Source: Woeseiaceae bacterium (lineage in GTDB: Bacteria; Pseudomonadota; Gammaproteobacteria; Steroidobacterales; Woeseiaceae). From it: 64,000 nt of DNA. Below are positions 36,583 through 46,803 of this stretch, piece after piece; positions within the stretch are counted from its first letter, which is position 1; every line of letters begins with the position of its first letter. The stretch is taken from NCBI GenBank assembly GCA_013001045.1, contig JABDNG010000036.1, forward strand, positions 17,526 to 81,525, written 5' to 3'. The notes below the pieces were generated by a model, which had not been told where the DNA came from, did not search any database, and saw nothing but the letters and a program-made list of their open reading frames with translations. A program made the translations under genes and the position numbers.

Positions 36583-38235
36583 ATGGTTACAAAGAATAAT
36601 AAAAGGACTGTAAGAATGAACTCAAGAATGGAAGCACGGTGCTACGGGAAGCAATTAGTCACCTTATTATTGCTTTTCACATTGGTAATATCGGGACAGT
36701 CCTTCGGCCAGTTCACCGTTATGGCACAGCAATTGGGCCGCGGGGCAGACAACGCCTTGAGCGTACCCCTCTACAAGTCGCGCGTCGTTTCACTGGACGC
36801 CCCGGCCAAGAGAATATCGGTCGGTAACCCGCAAATCGCCGATATTCTGATCCTTCGCTCGACGCAGCTATATGTGCTGGGTAAGGATCTCGGAACGACG
36901 AACGTTTTGTTGTGGGATAGCGCCGATCGCCTGATTGGTACTGTGAGCGTCGAGGTGACCCACGACTTGCAGGCGCTCAAAGCGAAATTCCACAGCCTGA
37001 TGCCGAATGAAAGCATCTCCGTCTATTCGGCGCAGCGAAATATTGTTTTAGCCGGCCGCGTTTCCAATGTCGGCAATATGAACGCAGCTATCCGTATCGC
37101 CGAGGGTTACTTCAAGACGGGTGGAAGTTCCAGGTCCGGGTCGAGCGAAGGCGCTACTCAGTTCGCCGCAAAGAACGTCGCGGAGGATGAAGTGGGAGAA
37201 GTCATCAATATGCTCAGTGTGGGTGGCGCGCAACAGGTAATGCTGGAAGTAAAAGTAGCTGAGATCGCCAGGACCGAACTCAAGCGGCTGGATGTGCGAT
37301 TCAATAGCATTCTTACGCGCAGTAGTACCTGGAACGTTGGCGGCGTTAACGGCGGCGCGAGCTTCCCGGATGCCCTTATCCGGCAGCAGAGCATAATTAC
37401 TATTCCCGATGGCGCCGGTGGTTTTGTTAATGTCCTTGACGAATTTGAAGGACGTATACCTGTTTTCGGCGAGCCCGCACCCTTCGGGCCTGTCATCGAC
37501 GAGTTCTTGCCGAACCCGATGACAATCCAGGACAAGGGCCTGTTCGCCAGCTTCCTCAATGAAAACTTCCTTTTCAATATCGCCTTTGACGCAGCCAAGG
37601 AGAAGGGTCTTGCCAAGATCCTGGCCGAACCCACGTTGACCACCCAGACCGGGCAGCAGGCGGAGTTTCTCTCGGGCGGTGAATTTCCGATACCGGTACC
37701 GAGTGGCGACGATGGCGTTACCGTCGAATTTAAAGAGTTCGGTGTCGGCGTTAAATTCGTGCCGCTGGTATTAGATGCGGGGCGCATAAACTTGAAGCTC
37801 AATATTAGTGTCAGCGAGCTTATCGATTCGAACAATCTCTCGATTACATCTAACGGTGTGTCGCAGACATTTCTGGTTCCGCGACTGACAAAACGCAGTG
37901 CGCAATCCACGGTCGAACTGGCGGACGGCCAGACAATCGGCATTGCCGGCCTGATCAATGAAAACCTCAGGGAAACCATCACGAAGTTCCCAGGACTGGG
38001 AGATATCCCCGGTATTGGCGCACTTTTTAGAAGCCAGGCTTTTCAGAAGGGAGAGACCGAGCTTTTAATCTTGGTGACGCCACACCTCGTCAAGCCAATG
38101 ATACCCGGCGAGATTCGATTGCCAACTGATAAATTCCGGGAACCCAGTGACCTGGAGTTCTTCCTAGGGGGGCAACTAGAAGGTCGTAGAGGCAAAAGAC
38201 GCGGCTCATCGTCATACGGTCACGACCTTAATTAA
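36583..38235 (+). CDS. cpaC: Tad secretin (CpaC/RcpA)
   Basis: This is the outer-membrane channel for the Flp pilus, a type II/III secretin relative. The open frame is 550 residues; ATG 36616 (MNSRMEARCYG) with AAGGA upstream is a good alternative start. After a signal peptide (LVTLLLLFTLVISGQSFG) come the N-terminal pilus and secretin domain (KRISVGNPQIADILIL, GKDLGTTNVLLWD) and a BON-like region. The secretin core has VMLEVKVAEIARTELKRLDV, ILAEPTLTTQTGQQAEFLSGGEFPIPVP and FLVPRLTKRSAQSTVELADGQTIGIAGL. It ends in ELLILVTPHLVKPM. Confidence 0.94.
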   Translation: MVTKNNKRTVRMNSRMEARCYGKQLVTLLLLFTLVISGQSFGQFTVMAQQLGRGADNALSVPLYKSRVVSLDAPAKRISVGNPQIADILILRSTQLYVLGKDLGTTNVLLWDSADRLIGTVSVEVTHDLQALKAKFHSLMPNESISVYSAQRNIVLAGRVSNVGNMNAAIRIAEGYFKTGGSSRSGSSEGATQFAAKNVAEDEVGEVINMLSVGGAQQVMLEVKVAEIARTELKRLDVRFNSILTRSSTWNVGGVNGGASFPDALIRQQSIITIPDGAGGFVNVLDEFEGRIPVFGEPAPFGPVIDEFLPNPMTIQDKGLFASFLNENFLFNIAFDAAKEKGLAKILAEPTLTTQTGQQAEFLSGGEFPIPVPSGDDGVTVEFKEFGVGVKFVPLVLDAGRINLKLNISVSELIDSNNLSITSNGVSQTFLVPRLTKRSAQSTVELADGQTIGIAGLINENLRETITKFPGLGDIPGIGALFRSQAFQKGETELLILVTPHLVKPMIPGEIRLPTDKFREPSDLEFFLGGQLEGRRGKRRGSSSYGHDLN

Positions 38236-38260
38236 CGGTACGTTTGGGCAGGAAATAATT

Positions 38261-38536
38261 ATGAAATATCGAATTATCACAGTCACCGCCGCAGCATTTG
38301 TTCTGGCAGGCACCGGGTGCGCGACAAAGGACGGTACAGAAAACGATTTCGGCAATTCCGTCAGGCAAATGACCGAGCAGCAAATATTCGACATGAACGC
38401 TGCCTCGTCGCCGGACCCGAACGCCGTTCTGGGTGGTGACCCGGAGAGGCTTAACAACACCTTGGACGGACACCGGAAAGATGTGGCGAAACCAAGCGGT
38501 GTTGCGGCCCCGGTAACCATTAATGTTGGGAACTAG
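38261..38536 (+). CDS. Small Tad-locus lipoprotein
   Basis: A 91-residue protein with a signal peptide ending GTGC (the lipobox is weak because residue -3 is Gly). The mature part reads GNSVRQMTEQQIFDMNAASS, then PDPNAVLGGDPERLNNTLD and DVAKPSG. Small lipoproteins with this kind of sequence sit after the secretin gene in many Tad loci and may play the part of RcpB or CpaD in secretin placement. The gene lies 25 bases after cpaC and 47 before the next gene. Confidence 0.75.
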   Translation: MKYRIITVTAAAFVLAGTGCATKDGTENDFGNSVRQMTEQQIFDMNAASSPDPNAVLGGDPERLNNTLDGHRKDVAKPSGVAAPVTINVGN

Positions 38537-38583
38537 TAGTCTGCGACCGAGGATTCGATCTTTTACTTTCATCGGATAATTAA

Positions 38584-39927
38584 ATGATCAATGCCATGAC
38601 ATATTATTTGAAGCAGCGCGGTGTGGTTATCCCTATAGTGGTGATCGGTTTACTCGCGATGCTCGCCGTCGCTGGTCTTGCTATAGACGGTAGTCACGCT
38701 CTTGCTAACAAGACGCGCGCACAGAACACCGTTGATGCAGCCGCCCTTGCCGCCGCCAAAGTATTGGATGAGACGGGCGGAGATATCGCGCCAGCCACGG
38801 CTGCCGCCAACAGCCTGTTTTCCATCAACGCTGATGCGGCTGGAAATCATGAATTGAATCGTGCTTACGATGCGGGCGACATCACAGTAACGGTACAGTA
38901 TTCGACCACTGTCAATCCCTTTATCCCGGGAGCGCCAGCGGGGCCATTTGTTCGAGTTATCGCCACCGGGTTTGACACTGCGACGACTTTGTCGAGAGTG
39001 CTGAGCATTAACGATATTTCGACTCCGGCAACGGCGGTCGCTGGCCCGAGTGGCCCGCTCGGCAGTGGCGAGGGAGCCAACGTCTGCGACATTGCGCCTA
39101 TTGCGGTTTGCAATGGGGACAATAAAGGCGCCGACGCTGTCCCGCCTTTCGGGTTCGTAACGGAAAGTCTTACAGTGCTCAAACCAGGTCCCGGTAACCA
39201 TGGCGACATAGGCCCGGGAAACTACAAGATGCTTCGCCTCGGCTGCAATGGTGGTTCCTGCCTGCGACACAATTTGGCGGGCAGTTATGACGACTGTCAG
39301 ACGGTAGGGGATTACGTTGAAACTGAACCAGGTGTTTCATCCGGACCAACCAGCCAGGGATTCAACACCCGATTCGGCATATACCAGGGGGGCGGTATGA
39401 ACTCTGAGGACTACCCGCCGGATCGCGTCACAACCGAACAGGACCCAGACATTCTCAAGGCCTGTGAGGATGACAGTGTTGATCCTCCCGTAGACCATAT
39501 ATACATGACCTCCGCTCCAGGTAAGAATTACTGCAAGCACTATGACCCGGTTGATGTTCCCTGGGTGAATGACGAGGTACTTGTCGCCGACGACATTAAC
39601 TACAGCTATGACGAATGGTACTATGATTCTCTCCCCCCTAATACATTCCCTGCCGACAGCAAGAAAAACCGGCGTGTTCTTGCCTTTCCCGTCGTCGAAT
39701 GCACTGGAAATCAAAATGGTCAGTCATCGTTAAAGGTCCTGGGTTTTACGTGCCTGTTCATGTTGCAGTCACTGCCCAGTGGGCAAAACGACGGTGGCGG
39801 CAAGATAATCGGGGAATTCATTGATTCATGTGAGGTAAACGGAACGGCCGGCAATAACCCGCCAGGCGCCAACCCCTTGCTGTACAAGATCCAGCTTTAC
39901 AAGAACGCCGATTCGAGAGACTCCTGA
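38584..39927 (+). CDS. Tad-domain (TadG-like) secreted protein, copy 1
   Basis: A 447-residue protein with the putative Flp pilus-assembly TadE/G N-terminal domain: RGVVIPIVVIGLLAMLAVAGLAIDGSH forms the single membrane helix, and ANKTRAQNTVDAAALAAAK follows. The rest (about 150-447) is outside the membrane and rich in Cys, Pro and Gly (CDIAPIAVC, CNGGSCLRHNL), suggesting disulfide bonds. There is no von Willebrand A domain as in classical TadG. The stop overlaps the ATG of a close paralogue. Confidence 0.85.
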   Translation: MINAMTYYLKQRGVVIPIVVIGLLAMLAVAGLAIDGSHALANKTRAQNTVDAAALAAAKVLDETGGDIAPATAAANSLFSINADAAGNHELNRAYDAGDITVTVQYSTTVNPFIPGAPAGPFVRVIATGFDTATTLSRVLSINDISTPATAVAGPSGPLGSGEGANVCDIAPIAVCNGDNKGADAVPPFGFVTESLTVLKPGPGNHGDIGPGNYKMLRLGCNGGSCLRHNLAGSYDDCQTVGDYVETEPGVSSGPTSQGFNTRFGIYQGGGMNSEDYPPDRVTTEQDPDILKACEDDSVDPPVDHIYMTSAPGKNYCKHYDPVDVPWVNDEVLVADDINYSYDEWYYDSLPPNTFPADSKKNRRVLAFPVVECTGNQNGQSSLKVLGFTCLFMLQSLPSGQNDGGGKIIGEFIDSCEVNGTAGNNPPGANPLLYKIQLYKNADSRDS

Positions 39928-41330
39928 TGAATACGATAAGGTTACATTCCAAACAACGCGGTGCCATCGTACCAATTGTAGTTATCGGACTGCTCGCGAT
40001 GCTCGCCGTCGCGGGTCTGGCAATGGATGGCAGTCATGCGCTTGCCAACAAGACGCGCGCGCAGAACACGGTTGATGCCTCCGCCCTTGCCGCCGCAAAG
40101 GTCTTGGACGATACGGACGGAGACACCGCTCTGGCTACGGCCGCCGCCAACAGTCTGTTTTCCATCAACGCTGATGCTGCTGGTAATCATGAATTAAATA
40201 GTGCTTACGATGCAGGCGATATCACCGTAACTGTTCAATACTCGGCGACGCTCAATCCATTTGTACCCGGTTCATTTGTACCGGGTACAACAAGCTGGTT
40301 CGTTCGGGTCATTGCGACCGGATTCGACACCGAGACAACGTTGACCAAGGTGCTTGGCGTCAATGAGATTGCGACGCCGGCGACGGCGGTCGCGGGCCCG
40401 AGCGGGCCCATCGGAGTCGGCGGCGGCGCGACGGTCTGCGATATCGCACCCATCGCTGTCTGTGAAGACGACGTGCCTGGAACCGTGGACACGGAGGCGC
40501 TCCGGGTGCTGAAACCCAATCCCGGGGTGCACGGCGACGTCGGTCCGGGCAATTACAAGATGCTGCGTTTGGATTGCAGCGGAGGCGATTGCCTGCGACG
40601 GAACCTCGCCGGCGATTATGACCAATGCGTCGAGGTCGGAAATGACGAAGTTCCGGTACCCCCGGTCGAGACGGAACCGGGCGTTTCGTCCGGACCAACA
40701 AGCCAGGGGTTTAACACCCGATTCAATGTATATCAGGGTGGCGGTATGAATTCGACCGACTATCCGCCGGATTATTACGTAAGCGAACAGGACACTGGCC
40801 CTAACAGCGAATATTTAAGGGCATGCGAGGATCCGAATGATCCGCTTGCCGAGCATATTTTTCTGACGAGCAACCAGGGGAGTCAGTATTGCAAGGACTT
40901 TGGCGAGAACCCTGGATTTGACCCGACAAACTCTGCGACGTGGGGAGGCGAGTGGTCAGCCGACCATGTAACCCAGGCGAACGAAATTAATTACGATTAT
41001 GCCGATTACGGTGGGGCTGCGCCCGGAGGCCCGGACGACCCTGGCAGCGATCCACGGGAACTCGGTCGCCGTATCCTCAATTTCCCCGTGGTTGATTGCG
41101 CCGGTGATCAAAACGGGCAGTCCACGCTCGAAGTCTCGGGTTTTGCCTGCTTCTTCATGCTGCAATCGCTTGAAGGCGGGCAGTCCGCAGGGGCCGGCCA
41201 TATTTTCGGGCAATATATCGGTGACTGCTTGGTGAACGGTAATGCGGGTACCAATCCCGGTGGTGGGCCATCGGGTCCACTGCTTTACAAGATTCAACTT
41301 TACAGAAACCCAGACTCGAAGGACTCATGA
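39927..41330 (+). CDS. Tad-domain (TadG-like) secreted protein, copy 2
   Basis: A 467-residue tandem copy of the previous protein. The first 150 residues are nearly identical, including ANKTRAQNTVDASALAAAKVL and NSLFSINADAAGNHELN. The C-terminal part shares blocks such as EPGVSSGPTSQGFNTRF and YQGGGMNSTDYPPD but differs elsewhere, with a longer loop before each. The cysteine pattern is kept. Similarity at the base level in the N-terminal third points to recent duplication or gene conversion. The ATG overlaps the end of copy 1, and the stop overlaps the following TadE-like gene. Confidence 0.85.
   Translation: MNTIRLHSKQRGAIVPIVVIGLLAMLAVAGLAMDGSHALANKTRAQNTVDASALAAAKVLDDTDGDTALATAAANSLFSINADAAGNHELNSAYDAGDITVTVQYSATLNPFVPGSFVPGTTSWFVRVIATGFDTETTLTKVLGVNEIATPATAVAGPSGPIGVGGGATVCDIAPIAVCEDDVPGTVDTEALRVLKPNPGVHGDVGPGNYKMLRLDCSGGDCLRRNLAGDYDQCVEVGNDEVPVPPVETEPGVSSGPTSQGFNTRFNVYQGGGMNSTDYPPDYYVSEQDTGPNSEYLRACEDPNDPLAEHIFLTSNQGSQYCKDFGENPGFDPTNSATWGGEWSADHVTQANEINYDYADYGGAAPGGPDDPGSDPRELGRRILNFPVVDCAGDQNGQSTLEVSGFACFFMLQSLEGGQSAGAGHIFGQYIGDCLVNGNAGTNPGGGPSGPLLYKIQLYRNPDSKDS
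40261..40290 (+). repeat. Perfect inverted repeat inside Tad-domain copy 2
   Basis: TTGTACCCGG and CCGGGTACAA flank a 10-base loop, inside the coding sequence. It encodes the FVPGSFVPGT segment, a small expansion that copy 1 lacks. Confidence 0.7.
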
Positions 41331-41788
41331 TGCGGAATTTGACACCTCTGTTTCATCAGCGCGGTCTTGCACTGGTCGAAACGGCAATTACCCTACCGTT
41401 CCTGCTTTTTGTAATGCTGGCATCGACCGAGTTTACCAACGCATTTGTCGAGCATACGACATTGACCAAAGCGGTGAGAGACGGTGCGCGCTATGCAGCC
41501 GAAGAGGCCATCGACGGAACTTTGACCATGAATCTTTCTGCCGCTCTCAGGAATGAAACGAGAAATTTAGTCGTTTACGGGAACACGGCGGGTACGGGAA
41601 CGCCGGCCGTCGATGGTCTGACTACAGGCGATGTAACCGTCAGCGACGTGGGCGGTAACAATATCGAGGTCAGTGTGAATTATGCGTATACCGGTATTCT
41701 TGGTTCGGTCTTGCCGTCTTTCGGCTACGGTTCCGACCACTCCTTGTTATTCAACCTGAGAGCGACCGTTACGATGAGGGCTTTGTAA
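41327..41788 (+). CDS. tadE: TadE-like pseudopilin (first)
   Basis: A 153-residue minor pilin-like protein. The N-terminal helix reads RGLALVETAITLPFLLFVMLASTEFTNAF, with the TadE-type Glu after the Gly-Leu processing region. The rest is a small periplasmic domain (VRDGARYAAEEAIDGT, then GDVTVSDVGGNNIEVSVNYAYTGIL). TadE and TadF are cleaved by TadV and needed to assemble the Flp fibre. It starts at ATG 41327, overlapping the previous stop; an ATG one codon later is equally possible. Confidence 0.88.
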   Translation: MMRNLTPLFHQRGLALVETAITLPFLLFVMLASTEFTNAFVEHTTLTKAVRDGARYAAEEAIDGTLTMNLSAALRNETRNLVVYGNTAGTGTPAVDGLTTGDVTVSDVGGNNIEVSVNYAYTGILGSVLPSFGYGSDHSLLFNLRATVTMRAL

Positions 41789-42243
41789 TGATAAGTCGGC
41801 GGCATCAGCAGGGAACGACCGCAGTTGAGTTCGCAATCGTCGGGCTGGTGTTCTTTACCGTATTGATTGCACTGATCGATTTCAGCCGTTTGTTTTGGGA
41901 TATGGCGGCTCTGGATGAGTCAACCAGGCGTGGCGCGCGGATAGCCGCGGTCTGTCCCGTCAATGATCCATACGTCGCAGAGGTAGCACTGTTTGGCGGG
42001 CTAATACCGACACTCGAGACTCAGCATATTTCCGTTCAATACCTGGACGCCGGTGCCAGCGTTGTCGCCGATCCAGGCGGTGCGGGCTATGGCTCCATTA
42101 GATACGTCCGCGTCAGCATCCAGAACTTCCAGTTGCGGACGTTTATTCCCGGCTTGCCGGCGATGATAACACCCCCGTCTTTCGAAACGACGATACCCAG
42201 CGAAAGTCTGGGGCGCGTCGGTACTGTTGATGTCGCTTGTTAA
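41788..42243 (+). CDS. TadE-like pseudopilin (second, TadF position)
   Basis: A 151-residue TadE-family protein with the N-terminal helix QQGTTAVEFAIVGLVFFTVLIALIDF, then RLFWDMAALDESTRRGARIAAVCPV. It starts in the last base of the preceding stop. It occupies the place of tadF and probably forms the TadE/TadF pair with the gene before it. Confidence 0.88.
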   Translation: MISRRHQQGTTAVEFAIVGLVFFTVLIALIDFSRLFWDMAALDESTRRGARIAAVCPVNDPYVAEVALFGGLIPTLETQHISVQYLDAGASVVADPGGAGYGSIRYVRVSIQNFQLRTFIPGLPAMITPPSFETTIPSESLGRVGTVDVAC

Positions 42244-42262
42244 TGTGAGAGGAAGAACTTAA

Positions 42263-43450
42263 GTGCCTAATATCAGGATATTACTTGTCACGCGTTCCAA
42301 TACGGTCGCTTCTGCCATCAGTGCCCGCCTGGAAGAGCATCCTGAATATCGCGTTACAAAAAAAATTATTAGCAATGGCCACAGCGACCCCTTCCACGAT
42401 ATTCAGTCGAAGCCTGATGTGCTGTTGCTGCACTACATTCAGGGCTACGGAGAACTGGAGCATCTGGCGGAATCGGCCGTGAGCCAGCGACTGCCACTGA
42501 TCGTGCTGGGCCCGCCTGACGACGCTATTGCCATGAGGCTCGCCATGCGAGCCGGTGCGAGCGACTACATTTCTCATCCGCCGCAACAGGAGGAACTACT
42601 CAGCGCGTTGACAAGGGTGCGTGAACATCTAAAGGAAAAAGTGAACAGTCGTGGCCAACTCGTGACGGTCATGAATAGCAAGGGCGGATCCGGAGCAAGT
42701 TTCGTCGCTGCCAATCTTGCCTGTGCGCTAACGCAACAAAAAAATACAAACGCAGTTCTTGTCGACCTCGACCTCCAGTTTGGCGGCCTTGCGCGGTACT
42801 TTGATCTATATCCGAAGCGCGGACTTCCAGACGCACTGGCTGAGGTCGAGGATATGGACGAAGTCTCTGTGGAGGCCTATATCACGAAACATGAATCGGG
42901 CTTGCGCCTGCTAGCCGCGCCAACATCCGATCGGCTTTTGCTTTCACGAGACGTCGCGATCGAACACGTCGACAGCCTGCTTCAGATACTGGCAAGTAAC
43001 AACGACTACGTAATAGCCGACTTGCCGCGGCGCGTCGATGACGTCAGTGCGACAGTTCTTGAGCACTCCGACCAGATACTTATGGTGGTTCAACAATCTC
43101 TAGCACATATCAATGATGCCGCGCGCATGATCCAGTTGATCACGAAAGAGCTGGCTGTGCCAATGAACAGAATACGCGTTGTCATTAATCGACATGTCAA
43201 GAACGCTCTAATCGACGCCAATGATATAAAAGGGGCGCTGAAAATTGATCAAGTAACTGTCATACCGAATCAATACAAGCTGGTTTCCGAAAGTATCGAT
43301 TCCGGGATTCCGATAATGCAAACAGCGACGAGGTCCGCAGCCGGAAAAGCAATACAACACTTGCTACACGATGTCTGCGGCACCGAAGATACAGAGTCAA
43401 CGTCGCACCTGCTGGGTCGCGTATTGCCTGCTTTCTTGGGTAGGAATTGA
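42263..43450 (+). CDS. cpaE: Tad localisation ATPase CpaE/TadZ
   Basis: A 395-residue MinD/ParA-like protein that places the Tad machine in the cell. The N-terminal domain (about 1-125) is a receiver fold whose phosphorylation Asp is replaced (VLLLHYIQG). The ATPase domain has the deviant Walker [20 protein letters not shown], then [16 protein letters not shown] and the Walker-B-like [11 protein letters not shown]. The start is GTG 42263 with GAGAGGAAG upstream. Its stop overlaps the cpaF ATG. Confidence 0.93.
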   Translation: MPNIRILLVTRSNTVASAISARLEEHPEYRVTKKIISNGHSDPFHDIQSKPDVLLLHYIQGYGELEHLAESAVSQRLPLIVLGPPDDAIAMRLAMRAGASDYISHPPQQEELLSALTRVREHLKEKVNSRGQLVTVMNSKGGSGASFVAANLACALTQQKNTNAVLVDLDLQFGGLARYFDLYPKRGLPDALAEVEDMDEVSVEAYITKHESGLRLLAAPTSDRLLLSRDVAIEHVDSLLQILASNNDYVIADLPRRVDDVSATVLEHSDQILMVVQQSLAHINDAARMIQLITKELAVPMNRIRVVINRHVKNALIDANDIKGALKIDQVTVIPNQYKLVSESIDSGIPIMQTATRSAAGKAIQHLLHDVCGTEDTESTSHLLGRVLPAFLGRN

Positions 43451-44808
43451 TGGCCAGCGTAACCAGAAATGCGTTCAGCGCGATTGCGGCGGAAGAGCGG
43501 GTCGACGAAGTGGAGCGAGTTCGCCCTCTCAGTGATAGCGAGCTCGAGTGGAAAAACCGGATAAATGAGGAATTGCTGACAGTACTTGATCTGTCGTTGC
43601 TCGAAACAATCGACGAATCAAAGGCCAGGGCCGAAATACGTCAAATAGCATTGCAATTGATGATCGACGAGTCGGCGCCGCTCAGCGTTAAGCAACGCAA
43701 ACTCATCATTCAGCGAATCGAAGATGAGGTCATGGGACTCGGCCCACTGGAGCCCTTATTAGCTGATAAATCCGTTTCCGATATCCTGGTCAATGGTTCC
43801 AAGTCAGTTTATGTCGAGCGACGCGGAAAACTCGAAAAGACCAATGTGACGTTTACGGATGACTCTCATCTGATGAACACTATCGACCGTATTGTATCTG
43901 CAGTCGGGCGGCGAATTGACGAGTCATCACCGATGGTTGATGCGCGTTTGGCAGACGGATCACGCGTGAATGCGATCATCCCGCCACTCGCGATCGATGG
44001 CCCGTCGGTTTCAATTCGGCGTTTCGCGGTGGAGCTGCTATCGATCGATGACCTGATTTCGCTCGGCACAATATCGACTGAGTTAGCACGAGTGCTGGAG
44101 GCGATCGTCAAGGCGCGCCTCAATGTGTTGATTTCAGGTGGTACGGGCGCTGGTAAAACGACTTGCCTGAACATTCTTTCCGCTTTCATTCCGCACGATG
44201 AGCGAGTTGTGACTATTGAGGACTCCGCAGAATTGCAATTGCAACAACCGCATGTCGTTCGCCTGGAGACGCGCCCACCAAACATTGAAAGCCGGGGTGA
44301 AGTGACCTCAAGAGACCTGGTTCGAAATAGCCTTCGCATGCGACCGGAACGCATTATCGTCGGTGAGGTGCGGGGCGCCGAGGCGCTGGACATGCTGCAG
44401 GCGATGAATACCGGGCACGATGGTTCATTGACGACGGTGCACGCGAATACCCCACGCGACGCGCTCGGCCGAGTTGAAAACATGGTCTCGATGACCGGCA
44501 TAAATTTTCCGATTAAAGCACTGCGAGCGCAGATTGCTTCTGCCATTAATGTAGTCATTCAAGTCTCACGCCTCGAAGACGGAACAAGAAAATTGGTCAG
44601 CGTACAGGAAATCAATGGCATGGAAGGCGACGTTATTACGATGTCTGAGCTGTTCACGTTCGATCGCGAGGGAATCGACAGTGACGGCAAAGTGGTCGGC
44701 AAGATCAGGGCAACGGGCGTAATACCTGGCTTCCACAAGGATCTCGCACGTCGCGGTATTGAATTGCCGATTGAGACTTTTGAGCCCGACTGGAAGGGTA
44801 AGGAATAA
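43450..44808 (+). CDS. cpaF: Tad motor ATPase CpaF/TadA
   Basis: This secretion ATPase powers Flp pilus extension and retraction. From ATG 43450 the product is 452 residues. It has the TadA N-terminal helical domain ([25 protein letters not shown] type), [19 protein letters not shown] as Walker [23 protein letters not shown] and [26 protein letters not shown]. The His box is in [17 protein letters not shown]. Everything expected for an active enzyme is present. Confidence 0.95.
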   Translation: MASVTRNAFSAIAAEERVDEVERVRPLSDSELEWKNRINEELLTVLDLSLLETIDESKARAEIRQIALQLMIDESAPLSVKQRKLIIQRIEDEVMGLGPLEPLLADKSVSDILVNGSKSVYVERRGKLEKTNVTFTDDSHLMNTIDRIVSAVGRRIDESSPMVDARLADGSRVNAIIPPLAIDGPSVSIRRFAVELLSIDDLISLGTISTELARVLEAIVKARLNVLISGGTGAGKTTCLNILSAFIPHDERVVTIEDSAELQLQQPHVVRLETRPPNIESRGEVTSRDLVRNSLRMRPERIIVGEVRGAEALDMLQAMNTGHDGSLTTVHANTPRDALGRVENMVSMTGINFPIKALRAQIASAINVVIQVSRLEDGTRKLVSVQEINGMEGDVITMSELFTFDREGIDSDGKVVGKIRATGVIPGFHKDLARRGIELPIETFEPDWKGKE

Positions 44809-44813
44809 CGACA

Positions 44814-45788
44814 ATGTCAAACGGGATGATGATTTTTATCGTGATGATCTTCGTGACCGTATTCTTGCTGGTCCAGGGTCTCGCGACGCCGGTTTTCGGT
44901 GAAAGCGCCAAGGCGCGTAAGCGACTGAAGAACAAGCTCGCGGATATCGAATCGGCAAATGAGGAAGAAGCCTTCTCCTCAATCTTAAGGCAAAAATATC
45001 TGCGAGAACTGGCACCGTGGGAGCGGCAACTGGAACGCCTGCCCCGCATGGAGGCACTTGCAGCATTCATCGAGCAGTCCGGTCTAAAGTATCTCTCCTA
45101 CCGCGTTGTTATGTTATCGATAATATTGGCGATCGTCGCCGCCTTTGGTGCCTGGATCGTAATGCGAGTCTGGTACGCTCCGATTGTCGCTGCCGTCATC
45201 GCTGCTTATTTGCCTTTTATGAAGATTTCGTCGGCCCGTGCAAAAAGAATTGCTACCTTCGAGGAGCAACTGCCGGATGCCATCGACACAATGGGTCGGG
45301 CGCTGCGGGCCGGTCATCCCTTTCCGGCAACTCTCAAGATGATTGGCGAGGAGTTCGAAGATCCGATCGCTTCCGAATTCGATCTGACCTTCGGTGATAT
45401 TAACTATGGCAACGATGTTCGACGCGCGATGTTGGGGCTCCTGAGTCGAATACCCACAGTTACAGTTATGGCGCTTGTAACCGCCGTGCTCGTACAAAAG
45501 GAGTCGGGTGGCAACCTTGCCGAGATTCTCGAGCGAATTTCCGCTGTAATTCGTGGTCGATTCAAACTGAATAGAAAAGTCAAGACCTTATCGGCCGAGG
45601 GCCGCATGTCCGCGTGGGTTCTCGCCATGGTTCCCTTCGTGTTGTTCGTGGTGCTGATGATCACGACGCCGGACTATCTGCCCACCCTGATTGACGATGC
45701 GCGCGGGCAAAAAATGATTGTCGGAAGCATGATCTCCGCGTCGATTGGAATCCTGTGGATTCGGAAAATCCTTAGAATCGAGGTCTGA
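44814..45788 (+). CDS. tadB: Flp pilus platform protein TadB
   Basis: TadB is an inner-membrane platform protein of the T2SS-F family, 324 residues. Helices are at about 7-27, 95-130 and 265-320. The cytoplasmic domain contains FEEQLPDAIDTMGRALRAGHPF, LTFGDINYGNDVRRAMLGLL and VAVLVQKESGGNLAEILERIS-like text, a strong TadB signature. It starts five bases after cpaF and is followed by tadC after four bases. Confidence 0.94.
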   Translation: MSNGMMIFIVMIFVTVFLLVQGLATPVFGESAKARKRLKNKLADIESANEEEAFSSILRQKYLRELAPWERQLERLPRMEALAAFIEQSGLKYLSYRVVMLSIILAIVAAFGAWIVMRVWYAPIVAAVIAAYLPFMKISSARAKRIATFEEQLPDAIDTMGRALRAGHPFPATLKMIGEEFEDPIASEFDLTFGDINYGNDVRRAMLGLLSRIPTVTVMALVTAVLVQKESGGNLAEILERISAVIRGRFKLNRKVKTLSAEGRMSAWVLAMVPFVLFVVLMITTPDYLPTLIDDARGQKMIVGSMISASIGILWIRKILRIEV

Positions 45789-45792
45789 CATT

Positions 45793-46755
45793 ATGCAAGC
45801 GATAATCGACCTACTAAATAATTACCTGAGTGACGAATCAACGTTGAAGTGGACCGTGGTCGTTTTGGTTGGCGGTGTCATATTCATACTCGCGCTAGGC
45901 ATTTCCGTAATTGTTATGGGCGTTACCAATCCAGTACGACGCCGGCTAGGTATGGTCAACCAAAAGGAAGAAGCGCCGAAGGGAGCGCTGGCTCTTAGAA
46001 TCTCAACCGCTATGGGTCCGCTGGCAGCATTCGTGCTGCCGAAGGAAGAGCTGGAGCGCAACAAGATAAAGCATGATCTGTACAAAGCGGGATTTCGCAC
46101 TCCCCAGGCAATGCAGATATTCTACGCGATGAAAGCTGTGTTAGCCGTGTCACTAGCCTCAATTGTGTTGCTCGCTTCGCCGTTCTTACCGAATATTGAT
46201 ACGCAAACTCTCATGATGTATGCGGCGATGGCAGGTGCCGTGGGCCTCCTGCTTCCAAACTATGTTCTGTCCAAGGCCCTGGAGCGACAAATGCGCCTGT
46301 TGCGCAACGCGTTTCCCGATGCCCTCGATCTGCTCGTCGTTTGCGTGGAGTCGGGTCTAGGTCTTGGTCCGGCGCTACAGAGAGTTGCCGATGAGATAAG
46401 TGTCAGTCATCCGGAACTCGCATTAGATCTCTCAACGGTCAACGCCGAAATGCGCGCCGGCGTGCAGCGCGAGAAGGCGTTAAGGAACCTGGCGGATCGA
46501 ACCGGTCTGCCCGATATTCGGGGTCTTGTGGCACTGCTTGTACAGTCCATGCGATTCGGGACAAGTGTTGCGGATGCTCTTCGCATTTATTCCGAGGAAT
46601 TCAGGGACAAGAGAATGCAGGCCGCGGAGGAGCAGGCCGCGAAAATAGGCACGAAGATGATATTCCCGCTTGTACTCTTTATGTTCCCCGTGTTTTTTGT
46701 CGTTGCAGTCGGACCGGCGGCTCTGCGTATCATCGATGCGTTCAAGAGTCTTTGA
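45793..46755 (+). CDS. tadC: Flp pilus platform protein TadC
   Basis: TadC is the second T2SS-F family platform protein, 320 residues from ATG 45793; the upstream in-frame ATG at 45745 lies inside tadB. It has an N-terminal helix, a T2SS-F domain with NAFPDALDLLVVCVESGLGLG and LVALLVQSMRFGTSVADALR, and a C-terminal membrane segment (MIFPLVLFMFPVFFVVAVG). TadB and TadC probably form a heteromeric platform for CpaF. Confidence 0.93.
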   Translation: MQAIIDLLNNYLSDESTLKWTVVVLVGGVIFILALGISVIVMGVTNPVRRRLGMVNQKEEAPKGALALRISTAMGPLAAFVLPKEELERNKIKHDLYKAGFRTPQAMQIFYAMKAVLAVSLASIVLLASPFLPNIDTQTLMMYAAMAGAVGLLLPNYVLSKALERQMRLLRNAFPDALDLLVVCVESGLGLGPALQRVADEISVSHPELALDLSTVNAEMRAGVQREKALRNLADRTGLPDIRGLVALLVQSMRFGTSVADALRIYSEEFRDKRMQAAEEQAAKIGTKMIFPLVLFMFPVFFVVAVGPAALRIIDAFKSL

Positions 46756-46803
46756 TGACTTGTTCTAGGCGGTGTGAATTGTGGATAGGTTAGGGAGAGG
46801 CGC

